This document shows, one piece after another, positions 39,497 through 55,206 of a stretch of DNA of 64,000 nt. The notes beneath the pieces are model-generated. The model was not told the DNA's origin, ran no database searches, and saw nothing but the letters and a program-made list of their open reading frames with translations. Every line of letters starts with the position of its first letter. Position 1 is the stretch's first letter. The DNA lies in the NCBI GenBank assembly GCA_007922195.1, contig ML682232.1, positions 890,003 through 954,002 on the forward strand, written 5' to 3'. Source of the DNA: Podocnemis expansa (taxonomy: Eukaryota; Chordata; Testudines; Podocnemididae). The translations under genes were made by a program, and so were the position numbers.

Positions 39497-41712
39497 AAAC
39501 AAAATTCTCACTCATGAGTGAAATCAGCCATATATTAAAGAACTTAGAGTGTAGTATTAAGGCTTGGAACAGCATTAAAAAGTCAAACATTGCTCTTGAA
39601 ACCTATAGTTCATCCCCTTTTCAGTGTCCAATAAAACCAAAGAGAGAGAAGTAATCTTAACTGTTTTATATTTATATTTCTACAGCTCCTGTGAGCACCA
39701 CTGATGGACGAGAGCCCCATTATGTGAGACACTGAACACGCACGTAACAGAAGAAGTCCCTGCCCAAAAACATTTTCAGGACAAAAAAAAAACCAAAAAA
39801 AAAAACAAAACCCACTTTTGACCGACTGAAGACTTTATGGCAGCCAATTTCAGGCCGACACTAGAAGGATCCTAGGGGACAGCTAAACTCCAAAGCAGTA
39901 TTTGCAAAGGCTGCTTAATTATAAATCAACTTCCAAGTCTTAATTCTATCTCGACTCCAAAATTCGGTAGTGGTTCTTCTTGCTTCATTACCAAATGCTA
40001 AGCAAAGATCCCAAAGTCACCCAACCACCAACACTGCATGTGCACTAACTTACATCTGGCTGCTCTGTGACTGACAACACAATGAAATACACAAAATTAT
40101 TCACAACTGAAGGAAGAATGCCACATTTTCTAATTCACGTCTCTTCAACTATTGTAAATATTTCATGTTCCTCACAGTCTTAGTGTGTATTTTCATGGCA
40201 ACATGCAAATATGAAAGCATTTGTTTATATGTATATAGTCTCTAAAATACACAGCTATTTCCACTGTGTTCATAATGTGGTGTGTATCTAAAAATAAAAG
40301 CTCTTTTAATGATATTCTGTGAAGATGAAAGGAGTAACGTTTGTTCTGGGCTGTGTAAAGCCCAGAAGATCTCAGCAGTCTTCTGGGAGTTTAGCAGTCA
40401 ATTATATTCAAACTCTGTAAAAATAAACCCAACAGTCTCAATCTAAATCTAAACGTGGTAAATCTTTCAAACGCAATGTTTAGATTTTTATCTCATGCAT
40501 GGACAAAATGGTAAGGCCGCAGAAATTTTAACAAGTGGGGTACAAATAAAGGTATTTTAACTTCAAGACATTTTAAATATGATCAAATTCAAGTTTCTTT
40601 CCTCAACCTACTGTTACTTATCAGCTCATCTGCCTCAGTCTGTTGTTCCTCCCATTCCACTCTACTAAGGAAGTCGGTCTCTATTATTACTTGTCTGATT
40701 CTCTGAAGGACGTCTCTGCACTTTCCTTCATGAAACCTGTGCAAACTGAAAACTCTCTGAACTCGTCCATTTATCCACTTTCTTCTACTCCTCCAAATCT
40801 TCAAGACTGATTTCTGCCACATCAGCAAGAAATCAACAAGCAATGGCTAGAGGCTCCAGGGCCACTAGGAAGACTTAACATTTATGTGATTACACTATCA
40901 AGAGATAGCTTTATTATATATAAGCTACATGTCTATTTCCCTCTCTTCAGGCCATCAAAGGGTGTCTCCTCAGATAGTAAATTTTTCCAAACATGTACAG
41001 AATACACTTTAGTGTGTGCACATTACATAATGTAATAGGGCCTTGATTCTGATCCATGTGTCTTGGTACTATAGCAAATAAATAAATAAACGACAGATGA
41101 AAACTTTGGGCTCTCTGAAATTAAAAGCAGGATATACAACTGGTAGCTTCCAGGTATTTGTTCAGCCACCTTCAAAAGTAAGTTTCTCTAGCCTCTTTCC
41201 CTGTGCATTTTGGGGATTATTTTTTAATTTCACTTTCATAAAGAAACATAATAAAAACACTTAAAACTGTAAACAATTTACATTTTGTATGCATTACCAG
41301 ATAGGGAACATTTCACAGGATACTCAATAAAATTATGCAATATAACAACTCTGTAATTTGTTAAAACTTCAAATCCACACAATATAAAATCAGATAATTT
41401 CACAGAGACATAACATCCTAGAGTGGGGGAAATAAAATACATAAAAATTAAATAAAAAAACACATTATTTGAGCTCTCGTTGCCTTCTTTACACAAACAT
41501 ATCAAGAGAAAAGGGATCCAAATTTCTTTGAATTTATATTACTCCTCACTGTGTCTATGAACTATTCTGAATTTTGCTGCCAGCTCAAGCAGCTCCAAAT
41601 ACCACTGCTCTGTCTTGGGCATAAGCCTAATTCTTCCCACTCATTTTTCAATACAATGCAACAATGAAGATGCCCAATGTTGAAAAATGTGTCATTGTTT
41701 AGAATTACAAAC
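39497..41712. other. AT-rich intronic sequence
   Basis: No exon was recognised. The 84-codon minus frame at 40589-40843 has a protein-like composition but no family I know; it may be chance or an old processed pseudogene. Confidence 0.4.
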
Positions 41713-41915
41713 AAGAAATTCTGTGGTGCTTTTAAGACTAACCAATTTATTTTTTTGCATGAGCTTCAATGGGCACAATCCCACTTCATCAGATGATGAA
41801 GTGCAACTTTGACCATGAAATTTCATGCAATAAATAAAATTGTTAGTCTTTAAAAGTGCCACAGAACTCCTTGTTTGTTATGCTGAAACAGACTAATATG
41901 GCTACCCTCCTGGAA
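41713..41915. mobile_element. PLE-terminal hairpin element
   Basis: Inverted arms: the left has 'aattctgtggtgctttt', 'aagactaaccaatttatttt' and 'gcatgagcttcaatgggc'; the right has 'gaccatgaaatttcatgcaa', 'aaaattgttagtctttaaaa' and 'gtgccacagaactccttg', closing with 'gactaatatggctaccct'. No clean target duplication was found. Noncoding. Confidence 0.75.
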
Positions 41916-43997
41916 ATTGCTCAGAACTCTGTAATTCATATAGTAAAAACTAGTCACAATAGTACTGTATATTTTTCTAGTTTGATCTGCAAAGTTCAAG
42001 ACTAAGATTAGGGAGGGCCTGAGTTGCAAAATTCAAAAACCAATTTTTCAACATCTGAATCCAAAGTTCTGGTTTGTGCCCCTCTCTTCCCAAACTTGAG
42101 CTACCCAGACCATTGTGCAGACTCCCCATCACTAACCAAGGTAAGCTCTCAAAAAAAATATATGCTTTAAAAATGAAAAAAACCCCACAAACCCTCCTGT
42201 CCAGCGCACTAAGCTAAATCATCTTGCACTTCCCAGTTCACAAACTTATCTCACGAGGCATCATTCTAAGATACAAGATACTATGGCTTGCAATGAGTCT
42301 TTTATTGTTAAGGAAAAACACACTGAAATCTTCTTAGCAAACTGGCAGATGCAAGGCCTATTTTGAACAGATTTGTTAATTCTACAGTCCCTCCAGGTAC
42401 ATAAAGAGGCAAGACTAGCTTGTATTAAATAGAAAAGGGAGTCTTTACTGAGGCCAGGAGACAGAGACAGATCCCTATAGTTCTCCTTGGTTCACAATCT
42501 AACTAAACACAATGTCCTCCTATGCAGTTATAGAAATAACTACTGCATGTATTATATTAACTTTTTCCTATGATGAATGCACCTCCTCCCACCTTCAATT
42601 AACTGCTTTTCCTTCAACTCACCCTTTAAAGGACACTGCTTCCCTTACAGACATGAAGTCTATAGCAATCCTAACACACTAACATCACAAAAAATACCAA
42701 AATAAAACAAACAAATAAAATTTTATGTAAATGTCCAAATTTCTCCCACTGAGGTTATTTGCCTTTACATAGGGGAAAAAAATATTTTGGGTGGGCAAGG
42801 GGAAGAAGGAAAAGAAGAAAATCTCAAAAATGTGACCTAAAGTATTTCTTCAGAAGAGCTTCTTACCTGATATTTAAAGGAAACAGGGTTCCTGATTTTC
42901 AAGACACAATAGTTGTCTGTCTTGATGTTACAACTAAAACAATTTTTTTGTTCAGATACCTTAAGCCTAGGGCCAGATGCACGTATATCAGAGAGTGACA
43001 TGACAGAATATGAACTCACACTGTAAGATTCACAATACCGCTACCTTTAATTAGTATATTGAGGGATCTTGTAAGACTTTCTTGCTCACTGTTGTGCAAG
43101 TTTGTTTAACTCAACATAGTAACCTAAAAGGCTAGAGAAGTTTCATATGTGCTATACTCCTACGAGGAGACTATTTAAAATATGGACTGTTGAGATGTTA
43201 ATAAAAAATCTCTCCTGCTGTGTGGATCACTGACCACTGGAACCACTACTTTTCAATCCAGCCAATTACAGCATAAAGCAGACATTAAACATTAAGATCC
43301 TCTGATTTTAAAAACACGTGTATACATAAAACAATGTCATCATAAAATGTTTTAATAATTATCAAAAGAAAAATATCAATTTCCTTTTGGTTTCCCCACA
43401 AGCATTAACACACCGCATAGAACAAAGCGCAGGTATTTTTATATGGCTCAATTACTGGGTACGCCACTGTGGAATAATTAAGAACACAGGGTCCACACTC
43501 CAAGAGGTTCATAATTCCAAGAGGCCAACTCTACGTTTTCATTCATGCGAACAGCCCCACTGCAAGGGCTCTTAAAGGCATAAAGGGAAATGACAATGAA
43601 CCACTGCAAGAAACTGCTCACAAGGTTTGGATTTTTTTTGTTTTTATTTTAATTGGGAGCATCAAAATGCAACACCCATCAGTAAGTTTCCTTTATTTCA
43701 TTTACTTATTTCATACTCTCACAATTGACCACCTAACCTTCTCTTCCCTTACCTAAGGAATTTGTATGCCCAGTTTCAGAAAACTTATGTTCAGTTTCAG
43801 CCTGCTGCAAATATTACAACTCACACTAAGTCTACAAACACAGTATATTAGCTAACTATGTTAACAAACTGTTGATATACTATTCTACAAGGCATAAACA
43901 GCATTTATTTGGCAAAACAAAAATAAAGAGGCACAAGATTCTAGTTTTGATTCCTGTATTACCATAAATTAACTAATTTGCAACAGTAAAATATTCA
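41916..43997. other. AT-rich intronic sequence
   Basis: No exon or transposon was recognised. Confidence 0.4.
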
Positions 43998-44272
43998 AGA
44001 GCTCATCTACACGGAAGGCTAATGCACAGCAAACTAGGTTGCAAATTTACAGAGCAACAGCCACTTGGCACTCAGTGGACACTCACTGAGCACTAAAAGA
44101 ACCCTCAGGCAGTTTAGCTTAGAACATTTTGAAGCACAGTAGGTTGAAGCACACAAAGGGACTCTTAGGGTGCAGTGTCCATATAGGGTGTTAGCACCGA
44201 AATAGCTAATGCATGTGAAGTAACACCCAAACTTGCTGTGCATAGACTTTACATGTAAAACAAGCCCTTTGG
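43998..44272. mobile_element. MITE with TCTACAC-type ends
   Basis: The left 'gagctcatctacacggaagg' and the complement of the right end 'gggcttgttttacatgta' are similar to each other and to the ends of 34278-34585. About 0.27 kb, noncoding, no target duplication fixed. Confidence 0.45.
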
Positions 44273-45727
44273 CTAAAACACTTAAAATATCAGATGGTTG
44301 GAAGACGAGAGGCAGTAATAAACATGCAAAGAAAATGAAAAATTATTAAAGTAGCGACTGAAAAGTAAATGAATTTTATGCATCTGTGATGAAAGTCAAA
44401 ACATCTTAATTGAAAAACAAAGGCAAGATACAAAAAGGAATTAGGAAATTATCACTGACTCTCCAGTAAGGTTTACATACTCTTATTACAAAAGGATAAT
44501 AGTTATCAGGTAGATTGCTAAGAAACTGCCTCCTGGGAAAGACATCTGCAGTATCAATCAAAAAAATTATCCCCTCCTCCATTCTCACTAGAAAGGAACA
44601 TGGCTCCCTTAGACTGAAATTTACAATCCTACAGCTTCACCCAGATGATCCCATGCAGTGGGACACATCTACAAGTGCCCAGGGATGGCAGGAACCTCAG
44701 GAGAGAAATGTGCCCTTTGGCATTTCATGCACTGATGAGCCCCATGACAGATAAAAATACCCAGAGCCAGTTAAACTGACATGTTGTAACAAAGAGGAAA
44801 TGCAAGATCTAAAAATTTCATCCAAGTACTATTTATCTTCCTTTTTAGGGTTTATGGAGTTATGTTACTACTGAAACAATTTACCTGAAGCAGATTAGAC
44901 TACATTGACCTTAATCAGAACAAAAAACTTAAATTCATCTTTTTAATCCAAACCAGATTTAACAGTATCAATACACTCCTCACGTTAATTTTGTATAAAA
45001 AGCATTACACATCTGAATTCCTAGATAGGCAATTCAAACCATTTCATATGAGAGGTACAACAGTGTTAACGAAGGCTCCTATACCAATTCTATTCTCCAA
45101 TCAATATACACTAAAATCAGTGACATTCTATCACCATTACCTCCCTCAGATTGCCAGGGTTCAGAACTCCACCATAGACTGAGACAACTCTAATATTGCT
45201 CGGATATGTCTTTAAAAAAGACTATCAGAGCACCAAGGTATCATGAAAGGTTGATAAGACTATCGCGCACACACTGTTTTTGTCTTGATACAACATTCCA
45301 TCAGATAGTTTTATTCTGATGTGGAGACCTATAATTCATTTCCATGCTGCCATTAAAATAATGGGCAAAAGTACAGACTTCAGTTGGACAAGTGAGAATT
45401 TATGTAGACGTATGTAGAACCAGGTCCTTGTGGCACATTATAAAACTGGACTGCAATGCAAGAGAATCTCATTTGGTGGAGTCAGACTGCTCAGTTTCAC
45501 AGCCTCTGAATACACAGCATTTGAATAAAAAATTTCAGGATGTATTCCCAACGTTAATATGTAGACTGTAATTACTATATAAACCTTAATATAATTGTAC
45601 TATGACAAGTGAAGTTATTAAGTACATGTAATGTAAAATATTCCAACCCCCTTAGGCACATCTGTATATTCAGTGGTAGTAAAAAAATCAGACTAACCAA
45701 ACAAGAGCTATTCAGCACATAAGAGAC
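44273..45727. other. AT-rich intronic sequence
   Basis: No exon or transposon was recognised. Confidence 0.4.
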
Positions 45728-45905
45728 AAAAGGCTGAGGTAATATCTTTTATTAGACCTAATACTGATGGTGATAGTGACAAGCTTGTGAGCTTGAACAG
45801 AGCTCTTCTTTGGGTCTCCAGCAGAAGTTGGTCCAGTAAAAAAGATATTATCTCATCCACCTTGCCCTTTAATATCTTGAGACAAACATAGTTACAACTG
45901 CATAT
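45728..45905. mobile_element. Second hairpin family, PLE-end-like
   Basis: The left arm 'gaggtaatatcttttattag' is the inverted copy of the right-arm 'taaaaaagatattatctcat'. The right side continues 'ccaccttgccctttaatatc' and ends 'gagacaaacatagttacaac', reminiscent of the '...gactaacatggctac' ends of the other hairpins. Noncoding. Family assignment is tentative. Confidence 0.55.
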
Positions 45906-47808
45906 GCAGCATCTATTCACCCTATCAGATATTTAAAATGAAAGTGTAGTGTCCTCAAACTGCTGAGTGCACCACACTAGCCTACTGTAAAGACTCCTAG
46001 AAGCAGCTGTACCAGAGACAAAGATCAGTATCCTAAGCACCTGTGACCTAAAAGTTCTACCTAACAGATTCCACACCTGATCACCACCTGATGATAATCT
46101 CTGATACTTCTATTGCTACAGCTGCTAACTAGGAGGAGGCCAAGAATCTCAAAAGCAGGATCAAGGGGCTAGGCACCTGCTACAAAAAGACAATTCCAGG
46201 GGATTGAGTAGAGAATACAAGTTTTCTTCTACATTAGTAGGAAACCTCTAGGTACCACTGTATAAAAAGAGAGACTGGAAAATATTTGATTGCAATATTA
46301 CTGTAACTAGGAAAGAAAACTAAGTTGAACACATGCTTTTGTGAACAAAAACCCAAGGGTAAAAACGCCCTGCACTAAGCACTGTCACTAAATGACTGTG
46401 TAATTTAATTTCCCTGAAACCCATTAGCTTTCATGAAAGGAAAATGAAAAACAGATGAGAGCAATTCTTTGGTGTGAGCAGAATTCATTTAATAAAATAC
46501 CTGGGAAGAAATCTAACTATCAACAGATATGGTACATCATATCAGCTCTCAAATCCTTCAGACTGCAGACAGACCACATTAATTTAGCAATACATAGGAT
46601 GGTCATAATTGAGGTCTCTTCAATTATGAATCATTACAATCTCATTTTTAAACACTAAACCCTTGGAAATTTTCTATTTAAGGTATTTTCAAATACTTTT
46701 AAAATGAAAAGTTATTTAAAAAAACAGCCAGATGATAGTCTCTAGATTGGGACACAAATATGTAAAATCTACAATTAACTGGAAACCAACAAACTCCTTG
46801 ATTTCATTTAAGCCTGAAGTATATTATAATTCAATCCCTCCTCCATTACAAACAAGAAGATGCCTCAAAAATGAAATTAGGAATTGCCAGTTTTTGTTAC
46901 TCTATAAAATTGTTAAGCAAGCAATATAACATAATGGCACATATAAAACCATTATGACATATGAAAACAGAAAAACGGTTTTAGCAAAAATGTTTCAATT
47001 TCTTAACGCTAAAGCCTTTAAGGGCTCAGTCCTTCAAAACTCTACTGTGAGCAGGGACTACTCACATGAGCAATTTCACTGACCTTCTAAAGATTACTCA
47101 TGTAAGCCAGTTTGCAGTATCAGACCAAAGTCCAGCAACTTGGTACTTATGCAGGCAAAGTTTCTATTGACTTCAGTGAGCTTTTCATGAAGTAGCCCTG
47201 TGTAAGAACTCTAGATCTGATTTACCTATTGTCATTCAAATGTTAATTGCTACTTTCAATTTAAAAGGTTTTCCCACCACAGCTTTTAACTAAAAAGAAT
47301 CTTTACTAAAGTATGCTTACAAGAGCATTCGTCACCGGCTCAAAAATAATGCCTTTGCTTGGAGTTCTACCAAAGAAGAAAAGGTTGCAGAGATTTTAAC
47401 TGTTTGCCATATTTGGTTCCAAATCACCTTGAGACTCCTTTTTGAAATACACCTTATTCTTCCCACACTGCTTATATGCTTAAATCTTTGTAAGCCAAAA
47501 AACAGATTTACAATAAAAACTACGTATACCAATTTCATAAATTTGAAAGAACACTTTGGCAGCATAAAGTAATCATGAAGTGTGCCAACACAACCATGCG
47601 CATAAACCTATAGAATGAGGCAATGAGAAGTCCATTAAGATAATGAAATGACTTCTAAAAAACTGAGAATAAATCCAAGCTCTACAGTCTACTGATCACT
47701 CATTTAAATTAGCGACACACATAATGGCATCTGTAGATCCAATGGCTGTACTTCCTAAAACTGCATGGAAATAGCTTCACTAGTTCTTGGAGACTGCACC
47801 ACCTACAT
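45906..47808. other. AT-rich intronic sequence
   Basis: No exon or transposon was recognised. Confidence 0.4.
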
Positions 47809-48248
47809 CAGTGGTTCCCAACCAGTGTGCCGGGGCACCACCCAACCAGTGTGCCACGAGCATCCCTGAGAGCTGGAGCTAAAGTTCCCTCCCTGCTCAG
47901 CCCAGCCACGTGGGCTGTGCAGGGCTGGGAAAAGGCAGGGGTTAAAGTAAGGGGGAAGGCACCAGAACATAGTTCTGGAGCACCCTATTTTTAGGCAGGC
48001 AGCCTTCTTGTCCTAAAAATAGAGGAAGGCACCAGAATGTGGAGTTCCAGGGGTCCCCCCTAAAAATAGCAGGAGCAGCCTGAACACAGCATTCCAGTGG
48101 CTCCACTTTAGGCCCAGCCAGCAGAGAGGAGCAGGAGGCTGGGAGTGTGTGAAACTCCCGCTGCAGGGCGGAGCAGCTTGTGTCAGGCAGCCTGCAAATA
48201 ACCCAGGTAAGGGCTCGGGGGGGGGGGCTGCTGGGGGTTGGGTGGAGC

Positions 48249-48300
<52 letters not shown>

Positions 48301-48930
48301 CAGAGGTGGGTGGGAGTAATTGTGTAGCCGAGAGTGTGTACCTGGGGTGTGGGGTGTAACTGGGGATGGAGGCCTAGTTCTGGCCCCTGCAGTGATGGGA
48401 GGATCCATCCCAGGCAACAGGGGGCTGGGGGAGAGGAGCATGGGACCCACTGGGGTGGGAGGGAGCAGCAGTGGGGTGAGGATTTGCCCTGAGTAGCAGG
48501 GAGCCATTGTGGAGATGGGGGAAGTGGGTGCTGCGCCATGCTCCCATACCCTAACTTCCCATTCCCCAGGTTCCCCTCTGCCCCCTGACAAAGCCACTCT
48601 TGTTCTCCCTTCCTCTCTCCTCTTGCCACCTTTCTGCTGTTCCCCACATGGCTGCCCTTGTCCTCTTCTGCCACCCCTGCCCTGCTCTCCTCCCCACACT
48701 CACTCCTGCCACTGCACATGACTCCTGACCCCCTGTGTTTTGCCACCCCTGCTCTGCTACTCGAACTACCCCACATAGGAGCATTTCCAAAACACTGTGC
48801 CATGGACCATGAATATTCATAAGTAATTTAAGTTAATTTAAATATTCATGAGTTTTTTAATGGTGGTGTGCCTTGAAAAATTTGAAGGCATCAAGGTGTG
48901 CCACGGCAGAGAAAAGGTTGGGAACCACTG
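47809..48930. mobile_element. hAT element, 1.1 kb, GC-rich interior
   Basis: The ends CAGTGGTTCCCAACC and GGTTGGGAACCACTG are perfect inverted repeats. Flanking 8-mers ACCTACAT (47801-47808) and ATCTACAT (48931-48938) match at 7 of 8. Subterminal 'cagtgtgcc' words occur near both ends. The interior is GC-rich, with (GT)n at 48251-48298, and open in several frames up to 228 codons, none protein-like. No transposase. Confidence 0.85.
48251..48298. repeat. (GT)24 microsatellite
   Basis: A pure dinucleotide repeat of 48 bp inside the hAT element. Confidence 0.95.
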
Positions 48931-49319
48931 ATCTACATCACAGATGTCAACTAATTTGCTATGGTGGGCCAGATTTGACTTAAATGTACTTCAAGTGGGC
49001 TGCACCTACCATAAATCAAAACACTATAGCACTCTTGTGGTGTCATGGCATGCTGGGTGCCCGAGACCTCTCTCTCTCTCTCTCTGTTAGGGAGGGAGGG
49101 TGGCCCTGCCGAGTGCAGGCACAGGCGAGATGGAACAGGTTCATGGGACACATTTGATCTGTGGGCTGCATGAGCGACACCCATGGTCTACATCTTTTTA
49201 CAGATTTCTCTGTGTTTAATAAACAAATTCAAGGTTAGAATGAAAGAGGCTAGACATTAGCTTTTCCTCCCTTCTGAAAAATGTAGGTAACAGTAAAATA
49301 CCCAATAAAAGCTACAAAC

Positions 49320-49543
49320 AAAGAGTCCAGTCAAGACTAACAAAGTTTATTTATCACATGAACTTTCTGTGAGAAAATCCTACTTTGCCAGATGCTTTGA
49401 AAAGGGTCTTCAAAGCATCTGACATAGTAGGATTGTCTCCCACAAAAGCTCATGCAATAAATACATTTGTTAGTCTTTAAAAGTGCCACTGGACTCCTTG
49501 TTTGTTTTGCTAAACTAGACTAACATGGCTATCACTTTGGAAC
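49320..49543. mobile_element. PLE-terminal hairpin element
   Basis: Inverted arms: the left has 'caagactaacaaagtttatt', 'ctgtgagaaaatcctacttt' and 'gccagatgctttgaaaaggg'; the right has 'gtcttcaaagcatctgacat', 'cccacaaaagctcatgcaat' and 'ttgttagtctttaaaagtgc', closing with 'gactaacatggctatcactt'. Its right end abuts the target duplication of the hAT element at 49552. Confidence 0.75.
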
Positions 49544-49551
49544 CTATAAAC

Positions 49552-50043
49552 CAGGGGTGGCCAAACTTATAGAACTCAAGAGCCACACAAGTTGATATTT
49601 AAACCTTCAAGAGCCACACTGAGGCATATAGCCATATATTTTACCTATTCCAAAATTACCAATTTTAAAATTAATTGCACACTTTATCATAAAAAGACTA
49701 TGCTGCACTTCTCCCCACCATCCTGACCATGACACTGCTTCTCCCCATTGTCCTGACCCCCTCCCTAACACCCAGGCCCTGACCGCCCCCTCCCCAGGGC
49801 ACCCTTACCTGGCCACTCCAGCTGCTAGGCACAGGCTGAGACTCTCCCCTTACTTAAAGCCCTGCCTGGGCTGAGCATCCAATATGGCCAATCCAGTGGC
49901 TAGGCATAGGCTGGGCTCCCTCCCAGGGCAGGAGATTTAAAACTCCTAGGCTGGTGCTGCTTTGCTTTGTCTTTCTTCCAAGAGCCACACTTTTTCATTT
50001 AAGAGCCACATGCGGCTCCTGAGCCGCAGTTTAGCCACACCTG
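49552..50043 (-). mobile_element. hAT element, 0.5 kb, perfect 8-bp TSD
   Basis: The ends are CAGGGGTGGCCAAACTTA and 'gcagtttagccacacctg'. The 8-mer CTATAAAC is identical at 49544-49551 and 50044-50051. The right side carries 'gccacatgcggctcctgagc', the reverse complement of the left side of the element at 37944-39488, so the two belong to one family in opposite orientation. Noncoding. Confidence 0.88.
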
Positions 50044-50051
50044 CTATAAAC

Positions 50052-52405
50052 TCTAGGACTAGCAGAATTTCTAATGATGCATCCTTGGGTGATTCACAAA
50101 CACAAAGTAATTCAGCAGTGGAGGAAACGGCAGTGAAAGAAAGTCAAATATACCACTCTCCCCCATAGGTGGTGCTGTTTTTAGTTATTTATATGTATTT
50201 CAACCTCTCTTCAGATCATTATCTTTGCTGACATTTAATCACAAAATACCTTATTATCTTTAAGAAATCCCACACACTTCCTAAATACTCTAGGATCAGA
50301 TTAACATCAGCAATTTCCTCCAGATGGGACTGGAGTCGGTTCTGATAGGAATAAAGTTAAGCATATATCTTTTTCATCTGAACTGGTCTATTCAAACCAT
50401 GCTTATCTTTGTGTACATGCAGCACCTAACACTTTGTCAGAACCAACTGACCAGACCCAATTAAGTTATTTTGATCTCAAGTCTCAGCATCATTTTATAA
50501 ACTGAAAATTAAAAGGTCTTCTCTCCTGAGCACCTTCATATATGAGGAAAAATAATCTGAGAATACAAACTACATTTCACTGTTTCCATCTCCACATCCA
50601 TCTCTCAAGAATACTCGTCTGAGGATAGTAAATCTATCTAATAAGAACCAAGAATCTAGTTTGCAAGTAGGAGAGACTTTAACTGATTGAGCAGGAGCAA
50701 GTCATCATATGCACATTTCTAATGTACTTTGTTGACTGGTTCCACAAAATGAACCAGTAAGCACATAACCCCAACAGTCTGATTCTACTCATACCAGCTT
50801 GGGTACAAGCTGAGCTCAAGGGCACCAGAAACATCTGGGGAACAAAACTCCACTATAAGCCTCGGATAGTATCAGTCCCACACGTAGAAACTGGTGAAAA
50901 AGTTCCAAAAGGAATTGCTCCCAACTGACTAAATTTCCATGGACAGGTAGGCATTTGAGAACCTTCTCAGATTGAAGCACATGGAATTCTGTACTTCAGC
51001 CCAACCAAAAAATTGTCCAGAAGGGGTAAGTCTGCATTTCTTCTACTTTGACTTTAATCACCATCACTGAAACTTAAGGGAAATAAACAGGGGCCAAGAA
51101 TGCAATGTCTAGGTGGAGCTAGACAAAATATCAAAATCCTTCTCTATGATCATCAGCTGGGTGACCTATTATTCAGCCTCCCACATCTCTATTGAACACG
51201 TGGCCAAATTCTGTGATGACTCTTCCCACATACAACTCCAATTAATTTGATGTTAGGAACAGTGAAAATCACCACAGGATAGAGGACACAGACTGCCTTC
51301 ATCCTTTTTCCTTGGTGGGAGTGGCAAAAAAGGCAGACATATAAGACGGGTGGATGTTTATGCTTGCAAAGAGGGCTTACAGAGAGTTTAAGAGATTACA
51401 TTCCAAGGATGATTGCGGGGCCCGCCCCCCCCCCGCCCCCGGGGGGGGGGGGGCAATAAGAGCCCAGTGCAAGGAGCTTTAGAGGACAAAGAGGGGACAC
51501 AGACATACAGTACAATAGTGTTACAATTCACATGCTAAACTGACCTCCTCTTGCACCTGCAACACACTCTCATATAACTGGGAAAATAACTTCCTTGTGA
51601 ATATTTTTCTAGAATTTAAGTAATTAAAAATCATTAAATGTTGAATAAGCAAAGATTAGCTCTAAATGATGCTATATTACAGCCCATATACTTCAGTCTG
51701 ATTTTGTATAATACAAATATATATGATACTAATGGCATAGAGATGCCAAAAGGATTCACTGGTTTCACTTGAAATACAAGGACTGGCCTCTTTTTCACAC
51801 CGACAAATCAACAGGATAATTCTCAAATTCATTACTGAGGAACACTAACCAATCCAACATAACAGCTTTATTTCCTCTGCAAAATGGTTCAAAAATATCT
51901 AAATGAATATGGAAATGCATCTTTCTGCAGTAAATTGTTCATTATTGAATCATTATCAACTCTTGTTAGACAAAATTTCTCTCTTTTGCAATGTACAAGA
52001 TCATTAAAGTGTTTGAGAGCTCGATCATGAAAGACAGTGGCACTTTACAATCCTTTATCTCTGTAGGCAAGTATGCTTATGGCTGAATGTAATATACAAA
52101 ACAACAACAACCCCTTGACATACAATTCTCTCTTTTTAATGATACTTTTAAGCGTTGACAGCTACGAAGGAATGCGATTTTGTTCCTTCTACTAGTTCTA
52201 AGTATTTCAGTCATCATACTATAAAAGACACTAAGTTTTAATGTTAGATATCAGAGCATAATACCCTGTAATCTAGTGAAATCTTTCATACAAGCACTTC
52301 AAGGTCCCATTTTCAGCGCAACTCTTCCTTTCCTCTCCAGATCATAGTGGGTCTCAATTACAATGTTTCAGAACAGACATTTTCCTATGGTACAAATGCA
52401 ATCTT
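50052..52405. other. AT-rich intronic sequence with a C/G tract
   Basis: No exon or transposon was recognised. At 51416-51453 an almost pure C tract followed by 13 G forms a C/G palindrome. Confidence 0.4.
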
Positions 52406-52755
52406 CAGGGCCAGCTCAAGGGGCTCTGGCACCCTGAGCCAGCTTTTGCACCCTCCCACCAACCCCCAGAAAGGATGGGTTCCAGGGTGGGCCAGCTAAG
52501 GGGCCAGGCTCCACTCTTGCACCCCTCCCCTGGGCTGGCTGTTCTGCCCTAAGGGCACTGAGGGCCAGCCCAGAGGCAGGGTGAGGGAATGGAGTCTGCC
52601 CCATGGACTGGCCTGCTCTGCCCCTGGGGGTGGAGTACTTAGTTTTGGGAGGAGCAGGAGCACAGGTTTTTGGCTTCTGGGCCGGCCCACCCTGCCCCTG
52701 GCTTGGCAGCATCTCAACCCAGGGCCTCATTGGCTCATGGCTAGAGCCGGCCCTG
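52406..52755. mobile_element. hAT-type MITE, 350 bp
   Basis: The ends CAGGGCCAGCTCAAGG and CTAGAGCCGGCCCTG form inverted repeats of the common 'CAGGGCCGGCTCTAG' type. Flanking 8-mers GCAATCTT and CACATCTT share the last five bases, a weak duplication. GC-rich, noncoding although open in several frames. Confidence 0.7.

Positions 52756-55206
<2,451 letters not shown>

Noticed and set aside
40589..40843. 84-codon minus-strand frame with protein-like composition
   Set aside because: No family recognised, no splice sites clearly flanking it, and AT-rich context; kept only as a remark in the intron segment.
48013..48699. 228-codon minus-strand open frame containing a Thr-His run
   Set aside because: It is inside the hAT element 47809-48930, and the Thr-His run is the (GT)24 microsatellite read on the other strand.
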